The notes under the pieces: generated by a model | Database searches by the model: none | Seen by the model: the letters and a program-made list of their open reading frames with translations, nothing else | What the model was told of the DNA's origin: nothing | Position numbers and translations under genes: made by a program | Shown: one piece after another, positions 1 to 12,079 of the stretch | Numbering within the stretch: position 1 is the stretch's first letter | How the letters are laid out: each line of letters opens with the position of its first letter | Source: Sepiola atlantica | Taxonomy: Eukaryota > Mollusca > Cephalopoda > Sepiida > Sepiolidae | Assembly (NCBI GenBank): GCA_963556195.1 | Contig: OY744520.1 | Coordinates: forward strand, 146,611,929 to 146,675,928 | Direction of reading: 5' to 3' | DNA length: 64,000 bases

Positions 1-362
1 TCTGACACAATTGCTGAAAATTCATTTTTTTTAGTTGGCTTAGCGTCTCCTTCCAATTTTTATCGGCTGCTTGCTATAAACTGCCTTGCAGCATCCTGAT
101 CGGTCAGTTTTTTTTTCCCAGTTTTGTTTACAGCCTCGTTTTCGACTCAGCAGGTCTCGGACGGTTCTGTGACCTGTCGGCTCGCTACTGCCGAGCAGTC
201 ACGGAAATTAGGCGCAAACCCTGGAGTAGTACCCAATTTTTAAACAAATGCAACATAATTTTTGTACAGGTTTTTAAATAACAATTTAATTGTTGTAAAT
301 ATAAATTTTTAATTTAACAGAAAACTTGAATTATCAATAATTGTTATTATTTAGCAACAGGC
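1..362. other. Unassigned AT-rich sequence
   Basis: No coding region, RNA gene or repeat is recognisable here. The stretch is moderately AT-rich with a few poly-T runs and no long open frame. It ends where a GC-rich dispersed-repeat head begins. Confidence 0.4.
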
Positions 363-392
363 TAGGCTACCTGGCATTGCCCGGGACATAGA
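363..392 (+). repeat. GC-rich head of a dispersed repeat (copy 1)
   Basis: The word 'ctggcattgcccggg' stands out in AT-rich DNA and recurs, with variants of CCCGGCGTTGCCCGGG, at about ten places in the window in both orientations. The sequence after it (gtgtctgtaacatctttta) resembles that after the copy near 1692, so this is the start of a longer element. The family name is unknown to me. Confidence 0.55.
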
Positions 393-429
393 TAACAATA
401 TAACAGTTAACACGTGTCTGTAACATCTT

Positions 430-1236
430 TTAAAGCTTTTACTGCCTTCTCTTGCTCTCTTCCCCACCGATTGCCCCCCTATTGCTCTTTCCCCTCTGAC
501 TGCCCCCTCTATCTCTCTCCCTGTTTCTCTTACTGCCTCTTTCTTTCCTTCTCTTTCCCCTGACTTCTCCTCTGTCTCTCCCTCTCTCTCTCTCCCTCTG
601 ACTCTTCACTCTCTGACTGCCCCTCTTTCTCTCACTCCCTTTTCCTCTTTCTTTCCCTCCCTTTCTCCCCTACTTCCCCTCTATCTATCTCTCCTTTTCT
701 CTTCTATTTCCCCTCTTTCTCTTCCTCCCTTTCTCTTCTACTTCCCCTCTGTCTCTCTCTCCCTTTCTCCCCGACTTCCCCTCTCTCTCCCTCCCTTTCT
801 CCCCGACTTCCCCTCTCTCTCCCTCCCTTTCTCCCCGACTTCCCCTCTCTCTCCCTCCCTTTCTCTCCGACTTCCCCTCTGTCTCTCCCTCCCTTTCTCT
901 CCGACTTCCCCTCTGTCTGTCTCTCGCTTTCTCCCCGACTTCCCCTCTGTCTCTCCCTCGCTTTCTCCCCGACTTCCCCTCTGTCTCTCCCTCATATTCT
1001 CCCCGCCCCCTCTTTCTCTCCCCGCCCCCTCTTTCTCTCCCCGTCCCCTCTTTCTCTCCCCGTCCCCTCTTTCTCTCCCCATCCCCTCTTTCTCTCCCCG
1101 TCCTCTCTTTCTCTCTCTGCCCCTCTTTTTCTCTCTGCCCCTCTTTTTCTCTCTGCCCCTCTTTCTCTCTCTGCCCCTCTTTCTCTCTCTGCCCCCTCTT
1201 TCTCTCTCTGCCCCCTCTTTCTTTCTCTACATCGAC
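430..1236. repeat. CT-rich minisatellite array
   Basis: This is an almost pure pyrimidine tract on the + strand. Around 690-990 the unit is about 32 bp, built from 'gacttcccctctctctcc' plus 'ctccctttctcccc'; two adjacent copies start at 773 and 805. From about 1000 it changes to a shorter unit of about 18 bp, 'ctctttctctccccgtcc'. The minus strand is open for over 100 codons (Arg/Glu/Gly-rich), which follows from the purine-rich composition and is not evidence of a gene. Confidence 0.85.
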
Positions 1237-1302
1237 AACCTTCTTACTGACTTGGTTAAATATGTTGAAAAGAAAGAAAGCAACAAAAAAATAGAAATCT
1301 GA

Positions 1303-1570
1303 CTACTGCTAGACCTAATTTCAGTGTTTTAGAAACAATTACTAGTAGGAATAAGTCATTTTTCTGACCTCCTCCATACATTAATTTGGTCCCTGATGGC
1401 CCCAAGGGAACAGGTATTACAGGTTTTTTTTTTTACCATAACCAAAGTCAGGGCTAGGCTGAAGTCGATGATGTAAGGTTCATAAGTGTATTTTGTGCAG
1501 TTTCTGATGGCCCGACACACACACACAGAGGCAGAATGACAACTTTCCTATATATAATACTTGCTGAAGT
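1303..1570 (+). repeat. Dispersed repeat, copy A (matches 56535-56812)
   Basis: It shares an ordered series of words with a second copy 55 kb away in the same orientation: 'cctaatttcagtgtt', 'taatttggtc', 'gatgatgtaaggtt', a run of CA dinucleotides, and 'acaactttcct' followed by a TATA tract. It probably forms the tail of the element whose GC-rich head lies at 363, with the CT-rich array between them. Confidence 0.65.
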
Positions 1571-1649
1571 ACCATCTATTCCAGATTTCTCAACTATCTT
1601 GAATTTTATAGCTAAGACTAGACCCTCTGGTCCTAGACAGTTTGACTAG

Positions 1650-1668
1650 TATATATATATATATATGG
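1650..1668. repeat. (TA)n microsatellite
   Basis: A short uninterrupted TA dinucleotide run followed by further TATA-rich sequence up to about 1694. Confidence 0.85.
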
Positions 1669-1691
1669 TTCAAATTCTAGTATATATAATA

Positions 1692-1840
1692 TACTAGCGG
1701 GGCTACCCGGCGTTGCTCGGGGTCATAAAAACATATAATTGAAGAAAAATCGCGTGTGTAAAATCTTTATATTAAAACTTCTATTTCTGTCCCTCTCTTT
1801 ATCTTTCTACTTTTCTCTTACCTGGTCGCCCCATTTCCAT
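1692..1840 (+). repeat. GC-rich head of a dispersed repeat (copy 2)
   Basis: It begins 'actagcggggctacccgg', continues with the GC-rich word, and is followed by 'gtgtgtaaaatcttta', matching the copy at 363. The 35-bp array begins about 100 bp further on, as the CT-rich array follows copy 1, so the arrays seem to sit inside members of this family. Confidence 0.55.
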
Positions 1841-1959
1841 GCTACTTTCTAATTTTTCCTTTTGCGAAAGCTGTTTCTTCCCAACCATTTCATCCTACGT
1901 TTCCCAGGGCAATAGTATGACTTATTTCTATAAAAAGTACCACCTCTGTCTGCGCCTTC

Positions 1960-3195
1960 TATATAGGTACTTATCTCCGCCCCGGTGTTCATACTATATA
2001 CGTATCTATTGCCCCCCCCCCCGGTGCGCATACTATATACATACCTATCTCCGCCCCAGTGCACATAATATATACATACCTTTCGCAACCCCGGTGCAAA
2101 TACTATATAAGTACCTATCGCCGCACTGGGTGCAGATACAATATAAGTACCTATCGCCGCCACGGTGCGAATGCTATATACGTACTTATCCCCGCCCCGA
2201 TGCAAATGCTAAATACGTACTTATCACCACCCCGGTGAGAATGCTAAATATGTAGCTATTGCCGCCCCAGTGTGCATACTGCATAAGTATCTATCACTGC
2301 CCCAATGCAAATACTAAAAATGTACATATCGCTGCCCTGGTGCGAATGCTAAATACGTACCTATCGCTGCCCCGGTGCGAATGCTAAATACACACCTTTC
2401 GCCGCCCTGGTGCCCGTTATATATATGTACCTATCGCCGCCCCGCTGCGCGTGCTGTATACATACCGATCGCCGCCCCGGAGCGCATGCTAAATACATGC
2501 CTATTACCGGCCTGGGGCACATGCTATATACGTACTTTTTGCCGCCCATGTGCACATGCAATATACGTACCTATCGCCACCCCTGAATGCTAAATACGTA
2601 CCTATCGCCACCCCGGTGTGAATGTTTAATATGTACCTATCGCCGCCCCAGTGCGAATGCTAAATACATACCTATTGCCCACCCGGTGCGAATGCTGAAT
2701 ACGTACCTATCGCCGCCCCGTTGCGCGTGCTATATACGTACCTATCGCCGCCCCGTTGCGCATGCTATATAGTACCTATCCCCGCCCCACTGTGCATGCT
2801 ATATACGTACCGATCGCCGCCCCTGAGCGCATTCTAAATACATACCTATCACCGGCCTGGTGCACATGCTGTATACGTACTTATTGCTGTCCATGTGCAC
2901 TTGCTATATACGTACCTATCGACGACCCAGTGTGCATACTACATATGTACATATCGCTGCCTCAGTGCGAATACTAAATATGTACATATCGCCGCCCCGG
3001 TGCGAATGCTAAATACGTACCTATCACCACCACGGTGTGAATGCTAAATACATACCTATCGGCACCCCTATGAACTGCTATATACGTACCTATTGCCACT
3101 CCAGTGCAAATACTATGTATATACCTATCGCCGGCCCGGTGCGCATACTATATTCGTACCTATCGCTGCCATAGTGCGCATACTATATTTTTTTG
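1960..3195. repeat. 35-bp GC-rich satellite array (about 35 units)
   Basis: The unit is 35 bp, made of 'tgcgaatgctaaatacg' followed by 'tacctatcgccgccccgg'; successive copies begin at 2341 and 2376. Variation concentrates in the last third (gcgcatgctatat versus gcgaatgctaaat). Because 35 is not a multiple of three, stop-poor stretches appear in several frames on both strands; the predicted peptides are low-complexity and not gene-like. The GC content of the unit contrasts with its AT-rich surroundings. Confidence 0.92.
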
Positions 3196-3360
3196 CCACC
3201 ACCCAAGAAAACTTTTTTTTTCATCCTCCCACATACTTAGAAATATTTTTAATTTAAAAGAAAAAAAAAATTTAACCCCCCTCGAAAGAAAAATTTTTTT
3301 TTTACCCTTCCCCATACATAGAAATATTTTCAGTTAAAGAAAGAAAAAAAAATTTCCGAG
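3196..3360. repeat. Poly-A/T-rich repeat with 'catacatagaaatattttt' units
   Basis: Two to three diverged copies of a roughly 75-bp unit are present: poly-T, then 'accctccccatacatag', then 'aaatatttttagtt', then an A-rich run with scattered G. The same unit recurs at 50780-51060, so it belongs to a dispersed family. Confidence 0.6.
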
Positions 3361-3369
3361 GTGCCTCGG

Positions 3370-4090
3370 TCATATCAAAGAACCATACTGCAGAAGCCTC
3401 CGGGTCCTATATTGTAGAAGCACCCCTGGTGCTGGGTCCTATACTGTAGAAGAACCCCTGGCCGCTATACTGCAGAGCACCAAGGGTCCCTATTTTTCAT
3501 AAGCCTCCGGGTCCTATATTGTAGACGCATCCCCGGTACTGGGTCCTATATTGTAGAAAAACCCCTGGTCCCCATACTGGAGAAGCACCCCTAGTCCTTA
3601 TACTGGAGAAGCACCCATTGTCCCTATTCTGCAGAAGCCTCCGGGTCCTAAATTTAGAAGCACTCCTGGTGCTGGGTCATATACTGTAGAAGCACCCCTG
3701 GTCCCTATACTGGAGAAGCACTTATATTTCTAGGGACCGTTATACTTTAGAAGCACCAAGATCCTGGGGGGGACCGTCATACTTTAGAAGCATCAACATT
3801 TGTTGGGACCGTTATACTATAGAAGCACCAATATTTCTAGGGATCGTTATACTTTAGAAGCACCAACGTTCCTGGGGAGGGGCCGTTATACTTAAGAAGC
3901 ACCACTATTTCTAGGGACCGTTATACTTTAGAAGCACCAACATTCCTGTTGACCATAATACTTTAGAAGCATCAACATTCCTGGGGACCATTATACTTTA
4001 GAAGCAACATTCCTGTGGGACCGTTATACTTTAGAAGCACCAATATTTCTAGGGACCGTTATACTTCAGAAGCACCGACATTACTTTGCC
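3370..4090. repeat. 'tagaagcacc' tandem array, units near 35 bp
   Basis: The distal half (3730-4090) repeats a 35-bp unit made of 'accgttatactttagaag' and 'caccaatatttctaggg'. The proximal half uses variants around 'tatactgtagaagcacccc' and 'gtgctgggtcc' with a more irregular 26-35-bp spacing. About 20 copies can be counted. It has the same period as the preceding array but no shared sequence. No coding potential is seen. Confidence 0.85.
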
Positions 4091-4334
4091 AATCAAGTAG
4101 GCCTCCTGAGAACTACTGACATCACTCTTACCGGTTTCCTTCCTATGTTGTTATTGATGCATCCAGACAGAAGTTATGGGATGACCTGATACAACCGGAC
4201 ACAATTTAGGGCAAAACGGGTACATTCGGCAAGGGATTATGAAGCATGTTTAGTGAGTCAGCATTTTTATAAAGTTATTACATAAATACATTGGATAATT
4301 TCCAAATTACTACTGATTAACGTTGAAAAAATAG

Positions 4335-7300
4335 ATATGTATCATGGATATGTATCATGTATCATGTATATGTATCATGTATATGTATATGGATCATGTA
4401 TATATATCGTGTATCATGTATATGTATCATGTATATGTATCATGTATATGTATCATGTGTATGTATCATATATACGTATATGTATCATGGATATGTATCA
4501 TGTATAGGTATATATATATATATCATGTATCGTGGATATGTATATGTATCATGTATCGTGGATATGTATATGCATAAGGTATCATTGATATGTATCATGT
4601 ATCATGGATATGTATCATGGATATGTATATGTATCATGGATATTTATCATGTATCATGGACATGTATCATGGATATGTATCATGTATCATGGGTATGTAT
4701 TATGGATATGTATCATGTATATGTATAATGTATATGTACCATGTATCATGTGTATGTATCATGTATATGTATTTGTATCATGGATATGTATCTTGTATCA
4801 TGTATCATGTATCATGTATCATGGATATGTATATGTATGTATAATGGACATGTATCATGGATATGTATCATGTATAATGGATATGTATCATGGATATGTA
4901 TCATGGATATTTATCATGTATCATGGATATGTATAATGTACAATGGATATGAATCATGGATATGTATCATGTATCATGGATATGTATCATGGATATGTAT
5001 GATGTATCATGGATATGTATCATGGATATGTATCATGGATATGTATCATGTATAATGGATGTATATCATGGATATGTATCATGTATCATAGGTATGTATC
5101 ATGTATACTGTATCATATATATGTGTAATGTATAATAGATATGAATCATGTATCATGTATATGTATCATTGGTATGTATATGTATCATGGATATGTATCA
5201 TGGATATGTATCATCTATCCTTGATATGTATCATGGATATGTATTATGTATATGTATATTTATCATGGATATGTATATGTATCATGGATATATATATGCT
5301 TAATGGATATGTATCATGTATACCTATCATGTATCATACATATGTATCATGTATTATAGATATGTGTTATGTATCACAAATGTGTATCATGTATCATGGA
5401 TATGTATCATGGATATGGATATGTATATGTATCATGGATATGTATCATAGATATGTATCTTGTATGTGTATCATGTATCTTGGATATGTATGATGTATCA
5501 TGGATATGTATCATGGATATGTATCATGTATATGTATCATGAATCATATATGTATCATGTAACACATATCATATATATGTATCATGTATCATAGATATGT
5601 ATCATGTGTCATTAATATGTATCATGTATCATGTATCATAGATATGTATCATGGATCATGTATATGCATCATGGATATCTATCGTGTATCTTTATCATGT
5701 ATCATAGATATGTGTTATGTATCATAGATATTATCATGTATAATGTATCATGGATATGTATCATGGATATGTATCATGGATATGTATCATGTATCATGGA
5801 TATGTATCATGGATATGTATCATGGATATGTATCATGTATCATGGATATGTATCATGGATATGTATCATGTATTATGGATGTGTATCATGGATATGTATC
5901 ATGTATCATAGGTATGTATCATGTATACTGTATCATAGATATGTGTAATGTATCATTAATATGTGTAATGTATCATAGATATGAATCATGTATCATGTAT
6001 ATGTATCATGGGTATGTATCATGGATATATATCATGGATGTGTATCATCTATCTTTCATATGTATCATGGATATGTATTATGTATATGTATATTTATAAT
6101 GGATATGTATATGTATCACGGATATATATATGCTTCATGGATATGTATCATATATATGTATCATGTATCATACATATGTATCATGTATTATAGATATGTG
6201 TTATGTATCACAGATATGTATCATGTATCATGTATATGTATAATCGATATGGATATGTATATGTATCATGGATATGTATCATGGATATGTATCTTGTATG
6301 TGTATCATGTATCTTGGATATGTATGATGTATCATGGATATGTATCATTGATATGTATCATGTATATCTATCATGTAACACATATTATACATATGTATCA
6401 TGTATCATTGATGTGTATCATGTATCATTAATATGTATCATGTATCATGTATCATAGATATGTATCATGGATCACAGATCATGGATATGCATCAAGGATA
6501 TCTATCATGTATCTGTATCATGTATCATAGATATGTGTTATGTACCATAGATATTATCACGTATCATTTATCATGGATATGTATCATGGATATGTATCAT
6601 GGATATGTATCATGGATATGTATCATGTATCACATATATGTATATGTATCATTGATATGTATCATGTACCATGGATAGGTATCATGGATATGTATCATGT
6701 ATCAAGGATATGTATCATGGATATGTATAATGTATCAAGGATATGTATCATGTATCATGGATATGTATCATGGATATGTATCATGTATCATTGATATGTA
6801 TCATGGATATGTATCATGGATATGTACCATGTATCATGGATATATATCATGTATCATGGATATGTATCATGTATCCTAGATATGTATCATGTATATATAT
6901 ATCATCGATATGTATCATGTATAACGGATATGTATCATGGATATGTATCATTTGTCATTGATATTTATTATGGATATGTATCATGTATATGTATTATGTA
7001 TCATGGATATGTATTATGATATATATCATGGATATGTATAATGTATCATAGATATGTATAATGGATACGTATCATGTATCATGGATATGTATCATGTATA
7101 TATATCATCGATATGTATCATGTATAACTGATATGTATCATAGATATGTATCATTTGTCATTGATATTTATTATGGATATAATCATGTATATGTATTATG
7201 TACTATGGATATGTATTATGATATATATCATGGATATGTTTAATGTATCATGGATATGTATAATGTATCATGGATATGTATAATGGATACGTATCATGTA

Positions 7301-7503
7301 TCATGGATATGTATCATGTATCATGGATATGTATCATGGATATGTATCATGTATCATGTGTCATAGATACATATCATGTATCATAGATATGTATCATGTA
7401 TCATCGATATGTATCATGTATCATAGATATGTGTCATGTATATGTCTCATAGATATGTTTTATGTCTCATAGATATGTATCATGTATCATGTATCATAGA
7501 TAT
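4335..7503. repeat. 3.2-kb short-unit array (7-nt 'catgtat' / 13-nt 'catggatatgtat')
   Basis: The whole block is a mosaic of two short units, 7 nt and 13 nt, with point variants such as catagat, cattgat and catatat. Larger blocks recur inside it: the run from about 5860 resembles that from about 5060, and that from about 7060 resembles that from about 6890, indicating segmental duplications. All + strand frames are poor in stops, giving Met/Tyr/His/Ile-rich peptides that are translations of the repeat. Confidence 0.95.
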
Positions 7504-10128
7504 TCTTAATCATTTTAAATGCCCTCATGATTTTCTTTCATCATTTTCAATCCTCTCATTGTATTCTTAATCATTTTCAACCTCCTCATGATATTCTTCA
7601 TCATTTTCAATCCTCCTATGATATTATTCATCATTTTCAATCGTCTCATGATATTCTTCATCATTTTCAATCCTCCCATGGTATTCTTCATCATTTTAAA
7701 TCCTCTCATGATAGTCTTCATCATTTTCAATCCTCTCATAATATTCTTCATCATTTTCAATCCTCTCATGATATTCTTCATCATTTTCAATCGTCTCATG
7801 ATATTCTTCATCATTTTCAATCCTCTCATTGTATTCGTCATCATTTTCAATCCTTTCATGATATTCTTCATCATTTTCAATCTTCTCATGGTATTCTTCA
7901 TCATTTTCAATCCTCTCATGGTATTCTTCATCATTTTCAATCCTCTCATGATATTCTTGCACATTTTTAATCCTCTCATGATATTCTTCATCATTTTCAA
8001 TCCTCTCATAACATTCTTCATCATTTTCAATCCTCTCATGATATCCTTCATCATTTTCAATCCTCTCATGATATTCTTCATCATTTTTAATCCTCTTATA
8101 TTAATCATCATTTTCAATCCTCTCATGGTATTCTTCATCTTTTTTAATCCTCTCATAATATTCTTCATCATTGTAAATCCTCATGATATTCTTCATCATT
8201 TTTAATCCCCTCATAATATTCTTCATCATTTTTAGTCCTCTCATGATATTCTTCATCATTTTTAATCCTCTCATGATATTCTTCATCATTTTTAATCCTC
8301 TTATAATATTCTTCATCATTTTTAATCCTCTCATAATATTCTTCATCATTTTTAATCCTCTCATAATATTCTCCATTATTTTTAATCCTCTCATAATATT
8401 CTTCATCATTTTCAATCCTCTCATAATATTCTTCATTTTCAATCCTCTCATGATATTCTTCATGATTTTCAATCCTCTTATGATATTCTTCATAATTTTC
8501 AATCCTCTCATAACATTCTCTATCATTTTCAATCCTCTCATGGTATTCTTCATCATTTTCAATCCTCTCATAATATTCTTCATCATTTTCAATCCTCTCA
8601 TCATATTCTTCATCATTTTAAATCTTCTTATGATATTCTTCATCATTTTTAATCCTCTCATGATATTCTTCATCATTTTTAATCCTCTCATAACATTCTT
8701 CATCATTTTCAATCTTCTCATGGTATTCTTCATCATTTTCAATCCTCTCGTGGTATTCTTCATCATTTTCAATCCTCTCATAATATGCTTCATCATTTTC
8801 AATCCTCTCATAATATTCTTCATCATTTTCAATCCTCTAATGATATTCTTCATCATTTTCAATCCTCTCATAATATTCTTCATCATTTTTAATCCTCTCA
8901 TAATATTCTTCATCATTTTCAACTCTCTAATGATATTCTTCATTATTTTTAATCCTCTCATAATATTCTTCATCATTTTTAATCCTCTCATAATATTCTT
9001 CATCATTGTCAATCCTCTCATAATATTCTTCATGATTTTTAATCCTCTCATTGTATTCTTCATCATTTTCAATCCTCTCATTGTATTCTTTATCATTTTC
9101 AATCGTCTCATGATGTTCTTAATCATATTCAATCCTCTCATGGTATTCTTCAGCATTTTCAATCCTCTCATTGTATTCTTCATCATTTTCAACCCCCTCA
9201 TTTTATTCTTCATCATTTTCAACCCCCTTATGATATTCTTCATCATTTTCAATCCCTGCATGATATTCTTCATCATTTTCAATATTCTCATGGTATTCTT
9301 CATCATTTTCAATCCTCTCATGATATTCTTCATCATTTTCAATCCTCTCATAATATTCTTCATCATTTTTAATCCTCTCATAATATTCTTCATCATTTTC
9401 AATCCTCTCACGATGTTCTTCATCATTGTAAATCCCCTCATGGTATTCTTCAGCATTTTCAATCCTCTCATAATATTCTTCATCTTATTCAATCCTCTCA
9501 TCGTCATGATATTCTTCATCATTGTTTATCCTCTCATAATATTCTTCATTATTTTCAATACTCTCATAATATTCTTCATCATTTTCAATCCTGTCATAAT
9601 ATTCTTCATCATTTTTAATCCTCCTCTCACGATGTTCTTCATCATTTTAAATCCCCTCATGGTATTCTTCAGCATTTTCAATCCTCTCATAATATTCTTT
9701 ATCTTATTCAATCCTTTCATCGTATTCTTCAGGATTATCATCCTCTCATTGCACTCTTCATCATTTTCAACCCCCTCATGATATTCTTAATCATTTTACA
9801 TCCTCTCATGATGTTCTTAATCATTTTTAATCCTCTCATGATATTCTTCATCATTTTTAATCCTTTCATCATATTCTTCATCATTTTCAATCCTCTCATA
9901 GTATTCTTCATCATTTTTCCTCTCATGATATTCTTTATCATTTTCAATCCACTCATGATATTCGTCATCATTTTCAATCCTCTCATCATATTCTTCATCA
10001 TTTTCAAACCTCTCACCCTATTATTAATCGTTTTCAATCCTCACATGGTATTCTTCAGCATTTTCAATCCTCTCATGGTATTCTTCATTATTTTCAAACC
10101 CTATCATGATATTTTTCCTCATTTTCAA
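7504..10128. repeat. 2.6-kb minisatellite with a 30-bp unit (about 87 copies)
   Basis: The unit is exactly 30 bp, 'attcttcatcattttc' plus 'aatcctctcatgat', with few length changes. Thirty is divisible by three, so any frame lacking a stop in the unit stays open. The + strand reads an FFIIFNPLMI decapeptide for up to 532 codons and the minus strand an MKNIMRGLKM decapeptide for up to 473. Openness on both strands, lack of non-repeat flanks in the frames and the hydrophobic monotony argue against a protein gene. Confidence 0.93.
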
Positions 10129-10742
10129 TCGCCAAATACAAGGAGGCCTCTAGAGCTATACTAAAATAACTCTAGCTATTCCCCTTCCTTTTTATCAGGG
10201 CAATAATTCGAACAAAAATGCAAAAAAAAACAATAATAACGTGCGTATAGCATAAAATAATATCTGAACCTATCACTATGACGTCATGCACCTATCTATG
10301 TGACGTCATGTGCACAAGATAACATTAAAAATCGTGATCACATTAAACGAAAAAATGGCTATTTTACCCCTTAAAAATGAATCTTTTTTTTTAATTTTTC
10401 GATATTATTTTCTCGGGGTTATGCCGGTTAAAATAATACCTAAGTCGGAGGTGTTTGTGTAGTATTTTAAAAGCCTTAGCGTTACATACATATCACAGAT
10501 TTTTGCCTTATATATATTGAGATTATATATTAAATAGTTTTTAACGCAAAATAAATTGTTTTGGACTATTAAAAGAATTTCAAACGCTATTGAGAATGTT
10601 AACCATTCATTCATTTATTTATTTTTATTATCGCTTATGTTTGAATTCATGTTTTGAAACATGAAGTAAATCATAAATTTATTTCGTCATGTCAAAGCTA
10701 TAATTATTTTCTCAGGTAATATTTTAAGATCTATTTATATGA
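10129..10742. other. Unassigned AT-rich sequence
   Basis: This is single-copy-looking AT-rich DNA after the 30-bp array. A short minus-strand open frame of 69 codons lacks recognisable motifs. Nothing else is supported. Confidence 0.4.
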
Positions 10743-10822
10743 AAATCTAAATAGCTCAGTTCATATAACATCAGACTGCAGATCTCAAGGTTTCGGTTTC
10801 AATTTCCGGTCATGGCATCCCT
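10743..10822 (+). pseudogene. tRNA-Cys-like pseudogene or tRNA-derived SINE head
   Basis: The order of motifs follows a tRNA: an A-box-like 'atagctcagt', then 'cat' and 'gactgcagatc', which matches the anticodon arm of tRNA-Cys(GCA), then a B-box-like 'ggtttcaatttccgg' with one extra base. The acceptor arms (5' aaatcta and 3' region tggcatcc) do not pair and the D-loop is altered, so it should not fold as a functional tRNA. It may be an isolated pseudogene or the head of an old SINE. Confidence 0.6.
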
Positions 10823-12028
10823 TTATTTGTTCGGAATTTATTATTTAGTATTCATGCAATATTTCTAAAAGAAGTTGAGATATTTGTTTTAAAAATGTGA
10901 CTGATGGGCACACATACCGAGAAAATGCCCCTTATATTATGAGTGGATTAGAAATCAAGAACATTTATTAAATATTTTTCATCCATTTTTAAGAAAGAAA
11001 AAAAAATGATTCAGTATGATGATCGATATCGGCTAAAAAATAATTGGAACATTATAGCAACAACAAAATTGTCTAGTGTGAGATTTATATCCTGAACGAT
11101 GGCATAAAATACTGGAATTGAAGGTGAATGCTGTATCCACACGGCCACCGATCAAACTAAAATATTTTGTCTTTTTTAATTACTTATGTGTTTATGAGTT
11201 TGGTATAGGGATATAAAATATTCAACATCTGCTTTACTTCTCTGCATAGATCTTAAATAGTTCGCTTGTCTAAAATAATTAAATAAATATGAAATAAAAA
11301 ATTCTTATTAAAATAAAAATATTAATGAAAAGTTATCAAATATTCTTTATCCATTTTGAATTAAAAACCAAAGAATAAATGTTTTCTTTTCAAAATAAAC
11401 AATATGTTAAATACGTATGATGATTTGATGTGAAAAGTATAAACAATTTATATGTAAATGGTTAAACACCAATAAAAAGGTTTTTACTCATTTTTATACT
11501 TTACCTTGACTTATTTATATTTTTACTGGTAGTAAAAAGGTTCAGATTGTTATAAGAATGTTGTTCAGTTGACTAATAATAGAAAAGGAAACGCTAAAAA
11601 TGTCAGAACATTTGTTTCTAATGTTATTTTTACTTTTAATTTCGAATAATGAGTTTTAAAATAGTTCAAGAATTTCTGACATCGATAAGATCGGATTAAA
11701 GGTGATGATTCTAAATCTGCAGTTAGTTTAGCTCTTAGATCAACCATTTTACTGTGATGCCACAACACACATGCAAACAAGTTCGCTTTATATATTTACT
11801 AGTAGAATACCCGTTCCAGAACGAGTATAAGAAATAAATATATAGCATTTGTTTTAAATTTTAATGTTTTTTTTTTCTTTCTTTAGAGGGTATGATAGTT
11901 TTGGTGGCACCCCTCTATATGGTAAAGTTTACAAAAAGAAAATGTGCTCATGTTACTCACCGTGTTACCTAGAATATATATTCCAAAATTTATAATGATC
12001 CATTCATTAGTTTAGGAGATTACCCTGT

Positions 12029-12034
<6 letters not shown>
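10823..12034. other. Unassigned AT-rich sequence
   Basis: No gene is recognised. A 71-codon minus-strand frame near 11565-11780 has no motif I can name. 'actagtagaatacccgttcc' near 11800 weakly resembles the GC-rich repeat head seen elsewhere. Confidence 0.35.

Positions 12035-12077
<43 letters not shown>
12035..12077. repeat. (AT)n microsatellite
   Basis: An uninterrupted AT dinucleotide run of about 42 bp. It is followed directly by 'accgggtgtcctatttttcg', which could be the edge of a dispersed element, but no partner copy was found in the window. Confidence 0.95.

Positions 12078-12079
<2 letters not shown>

Noticed and set aside
738..1082. 114-codon minus-strand Arg/Glu/Gly-rich frame like an RG-rich protein
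   Set aside because: Pure consequence of the CT-rich microsatellite.
1839..2977. Chain of short frames with Cys, Tyr and Arg repeats resembling a cysteine-rich secreted protein
   Set aside because: The 35-bp period forces the frame to change every unit; both strands are open and the flanks are repeat.
4344..7243. Many overlapping frames reading MYHGYVSWICIMD-like peptides
   Set aside because: Translations of the 7/13-nt repeat in all three + frames; no start context, no conserved domain.
8183..9781. 532-codon + strand open frame reading FFIIFNPLMI repeats, superficially like a membrane protein
   Set aside because: It lies wholly within the 30-bp array, the opposite strand is open for 473 codons over the same DNA, and there is no non-repeat N- or C-terminus.
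7504..10128. Regularly spaced repeats considered as a CRISPR array
   Set aside because: The 30-bp units are contiguous with no unique spacers, and the context is eukaryotic.
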